From Azolla caroliniana (taxonomy: Eukaryota > Polypodiophyta), in assembly GCA_043228905.1 (NCBI GenBank), contig JBHGNT010000017.1:1302001-1366000 (forward strand): a stretch of 64,000 nt of DNA, read 5' to 3'. Position numbers and translations under genes: made by a program. A model generated the notes under the pieces. The model had not been told where the DNA came from and did no database searches. It worked only from the letters and a program-made list of their open reading frames with translations. Every line of letters starts with the position of its first letter. Position 1 is the first letter of the stretch. Shown piece by piece: positions 13,172 to 24,377 of this stretch.

Positions 13172-15809
13172 TAACATTGACAAAGACGCTCAAGAGATCA
13201 TCATAATAGCCAATGCAATAATGGAGACACCATCCCAATAGACACAACATGAGAGAAGGATTATAACCCATGGATAAAGAGGACAGCCCTTTCTCGTGCC
13301 ATCACAAAAGCTCAAGGATTTCTTAAAAAGTCGACCATTGTAATAGGGGTCAGATTAAAAAGAAAGTTTCGTCGTGTACCCCTAGTATTTTTCTAATTGC
13401 CCACATACTTAGGCAAAATTTTGATTTCTTATCTTTGGTTAGAAAAGCTTATTGACGCCTAGATTAGTAATTACTCTCTCAAACTCTTTCACTAGTAGGT
13501 TGCAATTTTAGACAATTGATTTATGGTGCTTTACATCTAATCACTGCTTAATAATTAAGTTTAGCATATAATTTTCTCTAGAAAACCAAAATTAGAGCAC
13601 TTTGTATGAACTCTAATTATTCCTTGACATAGAAAATACATGCTATTACCAACAAAGAAGATTAAGCTAAAATCAGACATCGTGTGGCAATTCCAAACCA
13701 AAGTTCTAACCACATACCAATAGCAACTAATTTGGAAGAATGATATGAAGGTGACATAGATAGAGGGATATTATACTTCACCAAAGTAAGGCAACAAAAC
13801 TTTATTAAATACTTGGGGTGCAATGCATAATAAGGCATCTATGCTCATCACTCCATCTATCACAATCAAGATCATTAAAAAACACACATGTCATATTAAT
13901 GCATTAAGTAAATAGGATAATGTGCTTGATATATACATCTTCTTTTCACAAAAAAATTTATGAGAAGAAACACAACTGGATTTTTCGGAAAGGTCAACCT
14001 ATCAAACCAAACTTCGGCTATTGTTATTTTTGGACATGTCCCATGTTCAACACTAGTAGTAATTTTGAGGAGCTCAACATATCCAACCAACCTTGAGTGA
14101 TTGTAATTTTTTGAAGTATCTCATGTACATCGTTGAGGTACAACATTCTCAATTTGGCAAAAAAGAGTTTGCAACATATGTCAAACAAATATAGCTATAT
14201 CCATCAACATTATCTTTCCTCAAAGTTGTTTGCATTCATGCAAGAACAAGAACCTTCAAAAAACACAACGTCTAGAATGTACACGCCCATTATTATTCAT
14301 CATAGAATTATTAAACAAAAAACACACTCACATTAACGATTTCTCTCATAATTATAATCATATGTAGCATAGATATGTTGCAATGTATTCAATTTGCAGT
14401 AAATAAGTTAGTATCCTAATGCTCTCTACTACGGGAAGTACTTTTAAACTTTCACTAAGAGTCGCCCATAATTGATTTTACACACACCGACATTTGTAAC
14501 CTTAGTTCACTCATCATCATCTTGTTACTACGTGCTTTAATTCATGAACCTCATCAACGCTAATTGCATGAACATTGTTCATTATTGATGATTTCCTTGA
14601 CATAAATAGTTCCTCGCCGAATGACGCAGATTGCGAAGAGGAAGCAGATTCAGAATTCACGAATCAAATGATCTATTAAATAGTAGAGTTTTATTGTGTA
14701 ACCAATCATTCAAGCATCATCTTCGAACCATCAAGGAAATTTGTGAACCAAGCCAATTCCAAATACTTCATTGCACCTACTTACGTATACAATCTCAATT
14801 ATCTCGAATCGATGCACCTCCAAGGAGTTTTTCATATTGCTTTTGCCTCAAAGAACTATTTAACAGCAAACCGTATCACATTGATGTCAAATTCATTTCT
14901 TGGATTGTGTGCAAATCTCCTTGTGACTATGCGTACCCCATTTCCAAGAATTTCCCCCTCGTGCAAATCACTTACATTCTCAAAGTCTTTTGGTATTGGA
15001 TTCCGGTTGATTGACAGGTGTGGATATATTTATTTATATGCAGTCGGTCGATCCTATTTAAAAACAGAGCATCAAAATAATACAAAAATTCTTTATTATC
15101 TCTTTCTCTATAGCCTCTTCTAACTATCACTAAATTATTGCAACATAGGTAGCTTATTGAGCATTTCTAAATTTAACTAAAAAAAAAGTTAGAATTTACA
15201 ATTACACAGGAAATAAACAAACTAACAATTGAAGTGAGTGCATGTATCCATATTAATTACTTGGCATATGAGTCATACCAATTTAACCTATTATTTTATT
15301 ATGAACAATCAACTGGGAATTCAAGCAGCATTAACTAACAGTAAATAGTCATTTGATTAAGCTAAGTAATAAACATCCCAAAAGAATTGATAGAATATTG
15401 CGTCAAAACAGAATGAATTAAAAACGATAATTCAACAAGAGTTTGGCAAACGCTAGAAAGACCAATGTGAGATATAACACTGTCTTATGCATCTGAGACC
15501 CCTAGTACGAGTGCCAAACCACTAACATATCAACAAAAATATTCAGGGAAATGCAATGCAAGTCAATCCATTTCTGAACACTAGTGTAGATTAGAAGAAA
15601 TGTTTATTAGAATCTTGTTTTCAATGTAAATATATTGATCTAGGGTTTTAATTGACCTATAGTTAATCATACGTAAAAAAATGACTCATTTTTCATACAA
15701 ATGCATCCCAATGTCACCTGAATTTTTACAATAAAAGCAAAGATATTTGGTTAACCAACCCTTTTTATTTCATGTTAGCCAACCATTTCCTGTGCAATAT
15801 ATTTGGAGT

Positions 15810-18800
15810 TCAGTAATCTGTGATCTTCCGTTGTCTTTTGTGGTCTATACCGACACTTGTAGTTCTACTCTTCTTGCTTTTGCTTGAGCTTGGAAGAAGG
15901 TTCATTTCCACTGTCTCTTCAATATAATCCTCAGAACACCTTATTTCACCCTGAGTAGTTGCTCCCTTGTTCATTGCATATGCAGCCCCCATCATCTCTC
16001 GGCATTTTTTGTGAGCAACATTATGATCAACAACTGCAGATATATCCAGATTAAAACACAAAAGTTAAAATGAACCATATCCATAGGAATTTGAATCAAG
16101 CCGGCAGATGTCATTATAACATCTAGAGAACGACTGCTTTCAATATACTATCATGACACCACCTGCAAGAGAAAATGGCATTGGCATACCAGGTTTAGGA
16201 TAATTCTTCCCAATTATGCAACCAGCTTTCCTTTGAACCTCTATTGGTGCAGTCCATGGCTCATATATGTATTGCTTGGGCATGTCTGAAAAAGGATCAG
16301 ATGCATAAGCTTCCTGAAACTTCTGAACTTGGGCATCATTTGAAGGTGTCACTCTAGGAATCTTAATTTTACCTTTTAAAACTGGAAGAAAGTGTCGTAT
16401 ATATTTCCCTTCAGGATCATATTTCTTACCGAATGTAATAGGTGAATATATCCGATGATACTGCACATTCCAGTACATATTAATCAGAGGCAAAAACAAG
16501 ATCTGTACAAAAAGAAAATCCACACATAGTACAAATTAAATATTTTGCTAGCAATTCATTCCAATATACCTAGTCAAATATGATATGCAAATGCTTAATG
16601 CTGTAATCTTACGTAATGGCATCATAAAGATCTTCATCCTTTTTGAGCTTTAGGAAGGCAGGGTTGCAAGCACATTAATGGATCCATAGATAGACAAAAC
16701 ATGAACTTAATTTCTAATGGATTCATAGATTGCCAAATAGCAAATTATTACACTTAATTGATGTTCTCATATATGCTCCCATCATTTGAATCTATAGTTT
16801 CAATTATATATTCATGATCTAACCTCATCAAATTTCTCAAGCCTAAATGAACTAGTTCAATGGTATAGTGGTCAAGCCTAATTCTTCAAAAAAAATCTAA
16901 ATCAATGGTATAGTTCAGTGAAACCATAAGGTTCTGGATTCAAATCTCATGGATTGGTTCTTGATATTGCATTTATACATGTTTTGACAATGAGATTAAG
17001 CCTACTCGAATGTTTCTCATAAAAATACGCATTATTTCTTTAAGCATTAACAAGAGAAGAAAAACAAACCTCATTAAAGCAAGATTGAGAAAATGTGAAA
17101 GCAATTAGTGATTGTTCTGTGAATATAATAGCTGATATTTGTATAAATGAAGTTGCTCAAACTTATCTTCCATATTTTACACACACCTGATGGAAAAAGG
17201 CTGACGCTGAAAGCCACATCCAGTTTCCATTATTGATAGACCAATCTGCATCTATAAGCAACCTATCAAAAACATCGCGTCCTTTCTCCCAGTGGATAAA
17301 CTGAGTGACCATTCAATAATCTAGGTTAAACTATAAAAAGGCAAAAAACATCAAACACATTCCTAACTTGTTGGATATATCTCTGAATATCCCTATGTAG
17401 ACATGATGCACTCTTGTATATTTTCAAAACATCAGGGTATTCTGGTAATATTCAGAAAGTTAGTGATACTTTGGTGTTTTTCCATGACTAATGTATGCAA
17501 GGTTCCTCACTTGTGAAAAAATGTGTTGAGCAGGAGAGACATGTTCACAAAGTCACAATTCAACAATCCAAGGTTATAATCTGTTGGCTATATTCTAGAA
17601 TACCCCTATCTATGTCTTTCAAAAATTACCAGACTAGACAGGTATTCTGGTTTCTAGAAAGCTTGGCAAATTTCAAAAAGGAAAGAGTAGTATTTTGGTT
17701 TCAGGTCCATTACAAATATATGTAAACAAGGAGAAATTGCCAGAACACCCTGTATATTCATCGGGATATTCAGGTTATTTTCAAAAACATTAGGCTATTC
17801 TGGTAATTATCAGACAAGTTGAGGATATTGTTGGCAGTTTTCAATACTAAAATTTGTGCAATTAGGGAGGGCAGAGAGTAATTCTTGCTTACCAAATCCC
17901 CTCGAGTGAGGAAGCATGCTACAGAATGGCGTGCAAGATGATGCATCCAACCCCATTTTCTTAGCTGCCAAACAATATGACAGCTTCCAAAAACTTATGA
18001 ATATAATGTGAATTTTTACTGAACAAAGTTAACTGATGATGATCTAACCTGTATCATGGCCGCATCAATCCATGGATAGCCTGTTTTACCATCCCGCCAT
18101 GCAGCAATGAGAGAATCATCATCTTTCCATGGTATCTACAGTTTGGGCAATTATTAATTGATAAAAACCAACACAAGTTTGAACCTTTCAAGGGTTTTAG
18201 AATTTGTCCTACCTTCTTGCAAATAGGGTTTCCAACCATACGGTCAAAGTTGACTGTGCCAAACGCAGCAGTATAAAAAAATTCCCGCCACAGTAACTGA
18301 ATTATAAAAATCAAAATATGTCAATGGTATTTAATTTCCAAAGCTTATGCGTTCATAGCAAAATACTGGAATGTATGCAATTATATGAATTGCAGACCTG
18401 ACCCTCCAGTGAGACAGGAGGCTTGGAATGAGATTTTACTTCTGAATACACATCTTTTAAACGTGCAAAGAAGAGTCGAGATGACAAACAACCAAACTGC
18501 ACAACTAATCAAAGCAGCTATGAATGAGGTACTTTACACAACTGAAGATTGCATATATCTGAAGGAATCTCTATATATTTGCATGCACAATAAAGCATTA
18601 TACTTATAAATGAGTTCTTTACACCTGAACATTGCATGTATGAATGAATCTTTCAATATTTGGATGCAATCTAATCAGAGCGTTTATGAACAAGTTTTTT
18701 ACAACTCAATATTGCATATACAGTCGAATATATCTATTGAAGAGACTATATACCTTCAGATAGGGTGATAGGACTGTTGTTGCTGGCTTGATGAATGCAG

Positions 18801-21800
18801 TTGGATCACCCTTTGGTTTCTCAAACTCTGCTACCCATTTCTGGATTTAGACAGTATGCCAATGTCTTTCTATCATCCAAGAAACAGATACAAAAACTCT
18901 TTTTTATATATATAAAACACCTTACTTTATCATTCAAGGAAGCATCTAAACGCTTCAGGGCCTCCCTTTCTCCTCCCAGGAAAGGACTCCAATCTTCCTG
19001 TATAGAGTCATAAAATAGAAACTATAACAAGTGCTTCCAAGGGACCCTATATATAGTTCATACATATTCAAGTGTTATATGGTTATACCTGATCTAGATC
19101 AGTGTAACCAAGATCTAGGAGGGAGGGAAGAGAGATAATCTTAGCTCCGTTAAAAAAATTGGCTGTTGGAATCTGAGACGGTCCATCCTCGACTGGTTTT
19201 GGGGCATCTTCGATTATTTTGCAGAAAGACTGATATGTCAATGGTGGAGCACCACCATTCTGAAACAGAACCAGAATTCATTTACACAAAAAATAGTTTC
19301 CTCTCATCATTAAACAGAATCAAGAGAGAAACAATGTTTATCCATTTTCTAATCACAAGTAGGACGTTTACTCAAGTAAAGAGAAATACTTCAAAAAGTG
19401 AGTAAGTATCATTACAGATTGAATTTCAAGTCAAAAAGTGATAGTTGTCACTTGAGACATTTAATATTGCTAGATAACTAGTTTCATGTCCCACGCAAGA
19501 TCCACAACTTGAACATAAACCATGACATAAAGCATACACAAAAAAAGGCTGACATAGCACGCATGTCCCAGCCATAGAGCCAATGCAGGATATTCCCCTA
19601 GCCTCCATACCACCAAACCACATCCCACGGATGCGAGAGCATCAGAGCCTAGACCTAGAATCCAATAGTTCTGATCGCTCGATGAACAGCATGAGGTCAA
19701 GGGTTTTATTATGGGGTTTCCTTGCCACCCTAAGAGTTTGTTCACATGCTGCTACTGCAAAACTGGATGTCTAGTGACTTAGTAAGTACAATGACTCTCC
19801 TTTTAAGAGGGAGAAGTATGTGAAACTGTTTGCCGGTGAGCAATTGATAAGACAGTGATATGTGGGTGGATCTCTGTATGTTCGGTCACAAAAAGCTAAC
19901 ATAATAACCACAAGTGAATGACATCACATCAAGAAGTATCTTAAATGTTGGGAGAATTTTGAATTTCTAGTAAATAGTTATCATTGGTTTCTTGTAAATT
20001 CAGACGAAGAGAACTACAGCAATTTGAGTCACAAAATTAATCAGGATAAATGCCTCCTTCTAAACATCATCTTGCAAAACCAAAAAATGTTGTGACAATC
20101 TAATTTAGCAAAAATGTCAATTGATTGTTCTGGTGGGCACATGATGACATCAGCCCTAATTTTGAAGTCTGGTCAATTGTACATCAAAATGCAAATGTAT
20201 AGAATCATGCATCCCAACTGTTTATGGATAATTATCTCCTGCTATTTAATGTGGGGAACTCACCCCCTACAACACATTTCTCCAAGAGACATGTCACTAC
20301 TCAGTCAACATTGATCAATTCTGGTAGGAACTCTATAATGTCTAGAGTTCTCATAAACAGTATACCTGCACAGCTTTGTGAAGATAATTACTGATTTTCC
20401 CGTCCGTTAACTCTACTAACAAGAGAGTAGACTTTCATGTTGGATGTAGGAAATGTTAGGTTATAGATATTTTTCCGAGTTGTCTTTGCAATAATGTTTG
20501 AGGCAAAACAGCAACAATTACAACCGCACAGAATTTACATATTCCTTCTTCTATTCACAATGGGAGGGGAGTACCTTTCTTATGATTTGTTCAGGATTGA
20601 AGATTGTGTGGCTGATTGGACAGAAAACTTCAACCCCCAATGCTGTCGCAGCTTCCTGTACTGCCAGAGACAGACAATGATTCTTTCTCTCTCCATATAT
20701 ATGGCTGTAAAGAAATGTAAAGAACCAAGAGAAGAACGAAAGAAATGTAAAGAAATTTTGTACTTTGATGTTTGTATCCCTCATTTGTGCATATGGCTCT
20801 GTGTCGAACTCAAAGCAAAGTCTGTTAATGTTCCACTGAAGGGTAATGATTCAGAACAGATGGTTTGGTAAGAAAACTCGTAAAAAAGGAACAAAAAGTG
20901 TTCAAAAGAGAAGAAAGAAAGGCCTTCGGCAGAAAATTAAGAAGAAAAACAACATGATGATGACATTCAAAAGAGAAGGAAAAAAAACACTTTTAAGTAA
21001 GAAACTTGGGAGAAAAACAAAACGATGACAAGACTCAAAACAGAAAGCAATGGTCTTTTAAGTAGAAAGAAAACTCAGGAGAAAAATAAAACCATCACAA
21101 GGACAAGAAGAGGAAGAGGAGGAAGGAAGGAAGGAAAAGAAGATAATTATTATCAGATTTTAAGAAGAAAACACGGGATACAACCGAATCCAAAACAAAT
21201 AACAATGGTGCCTTTGAGCAGAAAACTAGAGAAAAGAAACAAAAAGAGAACAGGATTGGAAAGAAAGGGAAAAGTGGCAGTTTCTAAAAAGAAATTTCGG
21301 GAGAAAAACAAAGAGGAAGACAACCTCAGCAGGAATGGGGTGCTTTTAAGCAGGTAAAACAACGGGGTAATACGGTTCAAAAGAAGAAAAAAAACAAAGA
21401 GAAAATGTCTTTTAAAATAAAGAAAACGGCAAGATTGAAGAGTATAAAGCAGAAAATTCAGGAGAAATTCAAATCGGTGAGATTTGAAAGACAAAAAGAT
21501 AAGTGGTAGCTGCATAAAATAACCATGGGGAGCTTAATTAAGATAATCACATAAGGAATCGAAATGATCAGAGATCGCATCATAATATCAATCATAGAAT
21601 GCACAATCATCATCATGGAAAGTGGTAAAGCAGACGGGAAACATAGTTTAATGATTGTAGAATCCAAATAGCAAATGGGAAAGAATAATATAATTCTAAG
21701 AAGGATCAGAAATCAAAGTTCCGATAACATTGGAGAAAAACTGAAAGTCAGAGAAATATCAGATCGCAATGGAAAAACGAAAACTCAGACACAGAGAGCA

Positions 21801-22257
21801 TAGCGATGGAAAAATGGAACACTCAGAAACAGAGGCTCAAATAGCAATGGTAAAACGGAAACTCAGAGAAAGGCCATGAGAATAACTAAAAATCAGAGAA
21901 ATCAGTTAAGGACAGGATGGAGAAAACAAAAACCTTTTTTAACAGGTCAGGGATGACAGAGGTAGGATCTCCTTCAAGGAGCAAGAGGCGAGATCCTCTC
22001 ATCCTCAGGCTTGCGTCGAGATCAGTCAAGCTCTGAAGGAGGAAACGTATTCTGTTGATGCCAACGCGAGAAGAACCAGGCGATGGAGAAGAAGGGTCAG
22101 GGGCAAGGAACCATGGGTCCAGGACGAAGACAGGGTAGACGAGACTCGCGCCATCGCAGGATCGAAGGAGGGAAGGGTTGTCGTGAAGACGCAAACCTTT
22201 ACGAAACCACAGCAAAGAATTGATCTCTGCCATAGCCACCGCCATCGCCATCGCCAC
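15810..22257 (-). CDS. UVR3: (6-4) DNA photolyase
   Basis: Fourteen exons on the complement: 21934-22257, 20764-20835, 20575-20655, 19089-19259, 18926-18997, 18754-18840, 18398-18496, 18213-18296, 18049-18135, 17893-17964, 17187-17300, 16373-16460, 16190-16285 and 15810-16033. They join without a stop into 556 residues, the length of Arabidopsis UVR3. The enzyme uses light and FAD to reverse pyrimidine (6-4) pyrimidone photoproducts, in nucleus and organelles. The N-terminal Rossmann-type domain opens with [14 protein letters not shown]. The FAD domain shows [23 protein letters not shown], and WMHHLARH, whose two His four apart (about 368 and 372) match the catalytic pair of the family. It ends [34 protein letters not shown] and a basic tail KRQRKITDY. 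Most introns are phase 0. The start is ambiguous within [14 protein letters not shown]. Intron 12 (16286-16372) is only 87 nt and open in frame. Confidence 0.95.
16855..16995 (+). mobile_element. Possible tRNA-derived SINE in UVR3 intron 11
   Basis: The block has a pol III A-box-like string (GGTATAGTTCAGTG near 16905) and a B-box-like string (GGATTCAAATC near 16936) at near-tRNA spacing, preceded by a second A-box-like GGTATAGTGG. It is antisense to UVR3 inside the intron between exons 17187-17300 and 16373-16460. No poly(A) tail or target duplication was seen, so this is tentative. Confidence 0.4.
20850..21520. repeat. Degenerate purine-rich tandem repeat in UVR3 intron 1
   Basis: The plus strand is overwhelmingly A and G for about 650 bp. 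Blocks recur with a loose period of 55-60 bp around strings such as GGAGAAAAACAAA, AGCAGAAAA and TTCAAAAGAGAAG. On the UVR3 sense strand this is a long polypyrimidine tract. A second, shorter array of about 40-bp units (ATAGCAATGG...ACTCAGA) lies at about 21765-21875 in the same intron. Confidence 0.65.
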
Positions 22258-22410
22258 CGCTCCTCTGCTTCTCTCTGCGTCTGGGCCTTGGCCATGGGTT
22301 TTGTCTTATTTCCATCGTATGCCCCTGGGTTTCTGCTATTTCGCGAAATGCCCCTGCATAATTCTTTTCACATACTAATTCAAATCTAACAGATCTGCCT
22401 TCATCAATGG

Positions 22411-22491
22411 GTGGACGTGCCGGAGTGGTTATCGGGCATGACTAGAAATCATGTGGGTTCGCCCGCGCAGGTTCGAATCCTGCCGTCCACG
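22411..22491 (+). tRNA. tRNA-Ser(AGA): tRNA-Ser (anticodon AGA)
   Basis: The acceptor stem GTGGACG pairs with CGTCCAC, followed by a G discriminator. The anticodon loop CTAGAAA sits between CATGA and TCATG, with AGA at 22444-22446. The variable arm is long (GTGGGTTCGCCCGC), as required for serine, and the T arm reads CAGGTTCGAATCCTG. There is no intron and CCA is not encoded. It lies 153 bp upstream of the UVR3 start, on the opposite strand. Confidence 0.96.
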
Positions 22492-22959
22492 AAATTTTAA
22501 ACTTTTGGCATGCCATCATTCATCATTCATTATATGCTTCCTTTTTTGAGAGACTTCCACACGATTGTTTCATAAACTGTGGTTGTTAAATCGCACGATG
22601 AGAGAGAGGGTCATCAAAATCAACATAACTATTAACAGAGGCTGATCTCTCCAAATTCTTGCTCTCAGTCAATGTGCTTGTTTTGTTACTATACAGTAAC
22701 AATACAATAAATATCACATCCATTTTGGATGCTCAGAATGTTAATAGCTGTTATTGTGTGTGCCAGTTTGCCAGGATTTAGTTACATGATGTATTTCTCT
22801 TGGAGAATGGAAATTTTCTTGATTGGCCTACCTGCTGAATCAATGCAAACCTTATTCCCTAAAAAGTGGTGGGTACCAAAAAAAACCCAACAAACTGCAA
22901 AATATTTCCTCAATTTTACACACATAAATTGTTGGTGTGCAAGGTTCCGGTAAAAAATT

Positions 22960-23236
22960 TCAGCTTCTGATTATATTGAAATGAGAAGTCATGTATTTCA
23001 TCTAATTAACTGTGTCTGAATAATCTTTTAAGGTAGCATAATTTGAAAGTGCAATTTTTCATGTATAATTGTTCAATCTTCAGCATATGTTTTCAAAATG
23101 TCAGCTTTAGATTCGATTGAAACAAGAAGTCATGCATTTCCTCTAATTAACTGTGTCTGAATCTTGTTTAAGGTAGCATCATTTGAAAGTGCAATTTTTC
23201 ATGTATAATTGTTCAATCTTCAGCATATGTTTTCAG
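22960..23236. repeat. Tandem duplication, two copies of 141 bp
   Basis: Copies begin at CAGCTTCTGATTATATTGAA (22961) and CAGCTTTAGATTCGATTGAA (23102). Both run through AAGTCATG, CTAATTAACTGTGTCTGAAT, AAGGTAGCAT and TTGTTCAATCTTCAGCATAT with few differences. Confidence 0.9.
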
Positions 23237-23994
23237 CATTAAGAAGCACATGATAAAGATATAGTATGCCACATATATGAACCTACTACATGCATGCATG
23301 CGATTGCCCCTCAATTTGCAATAGGAAACTATACACAAAATAACTGAGGCTGGTATTCATGTCAGTCTGGCCTTTGAAAGACGTTAACTTAACACTTCAT
23401 TTCTTCTCTTTTGCACAGCAACATATGAAGCTTATGTACCAATGTGAGAGAAACAGAGAGTTATCAATCACTAAAGTTGTAGCAAATTCCTTTTCAATGT
23501 CTATATTATTTTGGTAAAGTAATTCCAGAGTTGCACTCTCACACTTTTGTAGCACTTGTGTGCCCTCTCTATCAATAGCTAATAGTAACTAACTACATGC
23601 TTGTAGACAGCACCAGAATGTGGTATGAAAATGTACAAGAGACGAGTTTGTAAACAGTTGAGATAAAGATTTGGTTCACTGAATGTGGGGCATGAATCAT
23701 GAGAGGGTAGAACACTGACAAGGGACGAGGTTGTACAATCTTGAAATAAAGATCTGGCTTACCAGAACGTGAGGAACAAATCTCAGGCAGGAAAGGGACG
23801 AGTTATTTGAACTTACATATGTCTTTCCACCTGATAAACTATTTTTTTCTTTTTACAGTAAAATTCTATACACATGTGTCCCAAGGGGACTCAAATTCAT
23901 TCATACACGCACACAATAAAGTTAAGGATCCTTTTCTAGGTCCATTGAGGAATCTCTCGATTTTAACCAAAGACATGAACCAGTAGAATCAACG

Positions 23995-24377
23995 TATGCT
24001 TTTTCTGAGATCCATCAGTGGAATATCTTTCAATTCTCGACCCATCCATGGACTCTCTTGCTTCAAGTTCCAGAGAAATCTCTCATGAGTCTAGATGCAT
24101 TGGTGGACATGGGCCAGGTATGCTTTTTCCAAGATTCATCAGTGGAATATCTTTCAATTCTCGACCCACCTATGGAATTTCCTACTTCAAGTCCCAGAGA
24201 AATCTCTGGGACTTGAAGCACCTATGCAATTACCAAGAAACCTCTGGACATGGGCCAGGTATGCTTTTTCCGAGATTCATCAGTGGAATATCTTTTGATT
24301 CTCGACCCACCTATGGAAATTCCTGCTTCAAGTCACAGAGAAATCTCTCTTGAGTCTAGATGCATTGATGGACATCT
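23995..24377. repeat. Three-unit minisatellite at the end of the first PPR gene
   Basis: Units begin at 23995, 24119 and 24260 with TATGCTTTTTC, then share ATCAGTGGAATATCTTT, TTCTCGACCCA and CAGAGAAATCTCT, and end near GATGCATTG and GGACAT. Unit lengths are 124 and 141 bp; the third is partial. Unit two carries an extra segment that forms a perfect palindrome at 24185-24218. The PPR stop codon at 24356-24358 lies inside the third unit. Confidence 0.9.
24185..24218. repeat. 34-bp near-perfect palindrome
   Basis: A 16-base arm CTTCAAGTCCCAGAGA, two central A residues, then the exact reverse complement of the arm. It is present only in the middle unit of the minisatellite. Confidence 0.95.

Larger units (their letters stand above)
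10703..15809. other. Intergenic region upstream of AFB and downstream of UVR3
   Basis: There is no gene I can support. The first few hundred bases must hold the AFB promoter and leader; a (TA)n tract lies at about 10708-10727. Microsatellites and low-complexity blocks follow: (GAA)n near 11062-11089, a 26-base G run at 11528-11553, TGTA/TGCA-rich sequence at 11720-11885, and (GA)n or (CT)n at 12239-12260, 12948-12969 and 13141-13169. Open frames near 14631-15123 overlap in two phases with no recognisable domain. Confidence 0.5.
22492..24355. other. Intergenic region rich in tandem duplications
   Basis: No gene seen between tRNA-Ser and the PPR stop. The content is repeat blocks listed separately: a two-copy 141-bp duplication at 22960-23236, a three-copy imperfect repeat starting at 23641, 23724 and 23797, and the three-unit minisatellite at 23995-24377. 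Confidence 0.7.

Noticed and set aside
14631-15123. Overlapping open frames of about 126 codons
   Set aside because: Two phases open at once over the same bases, with no known motif; not supportable as a gene.
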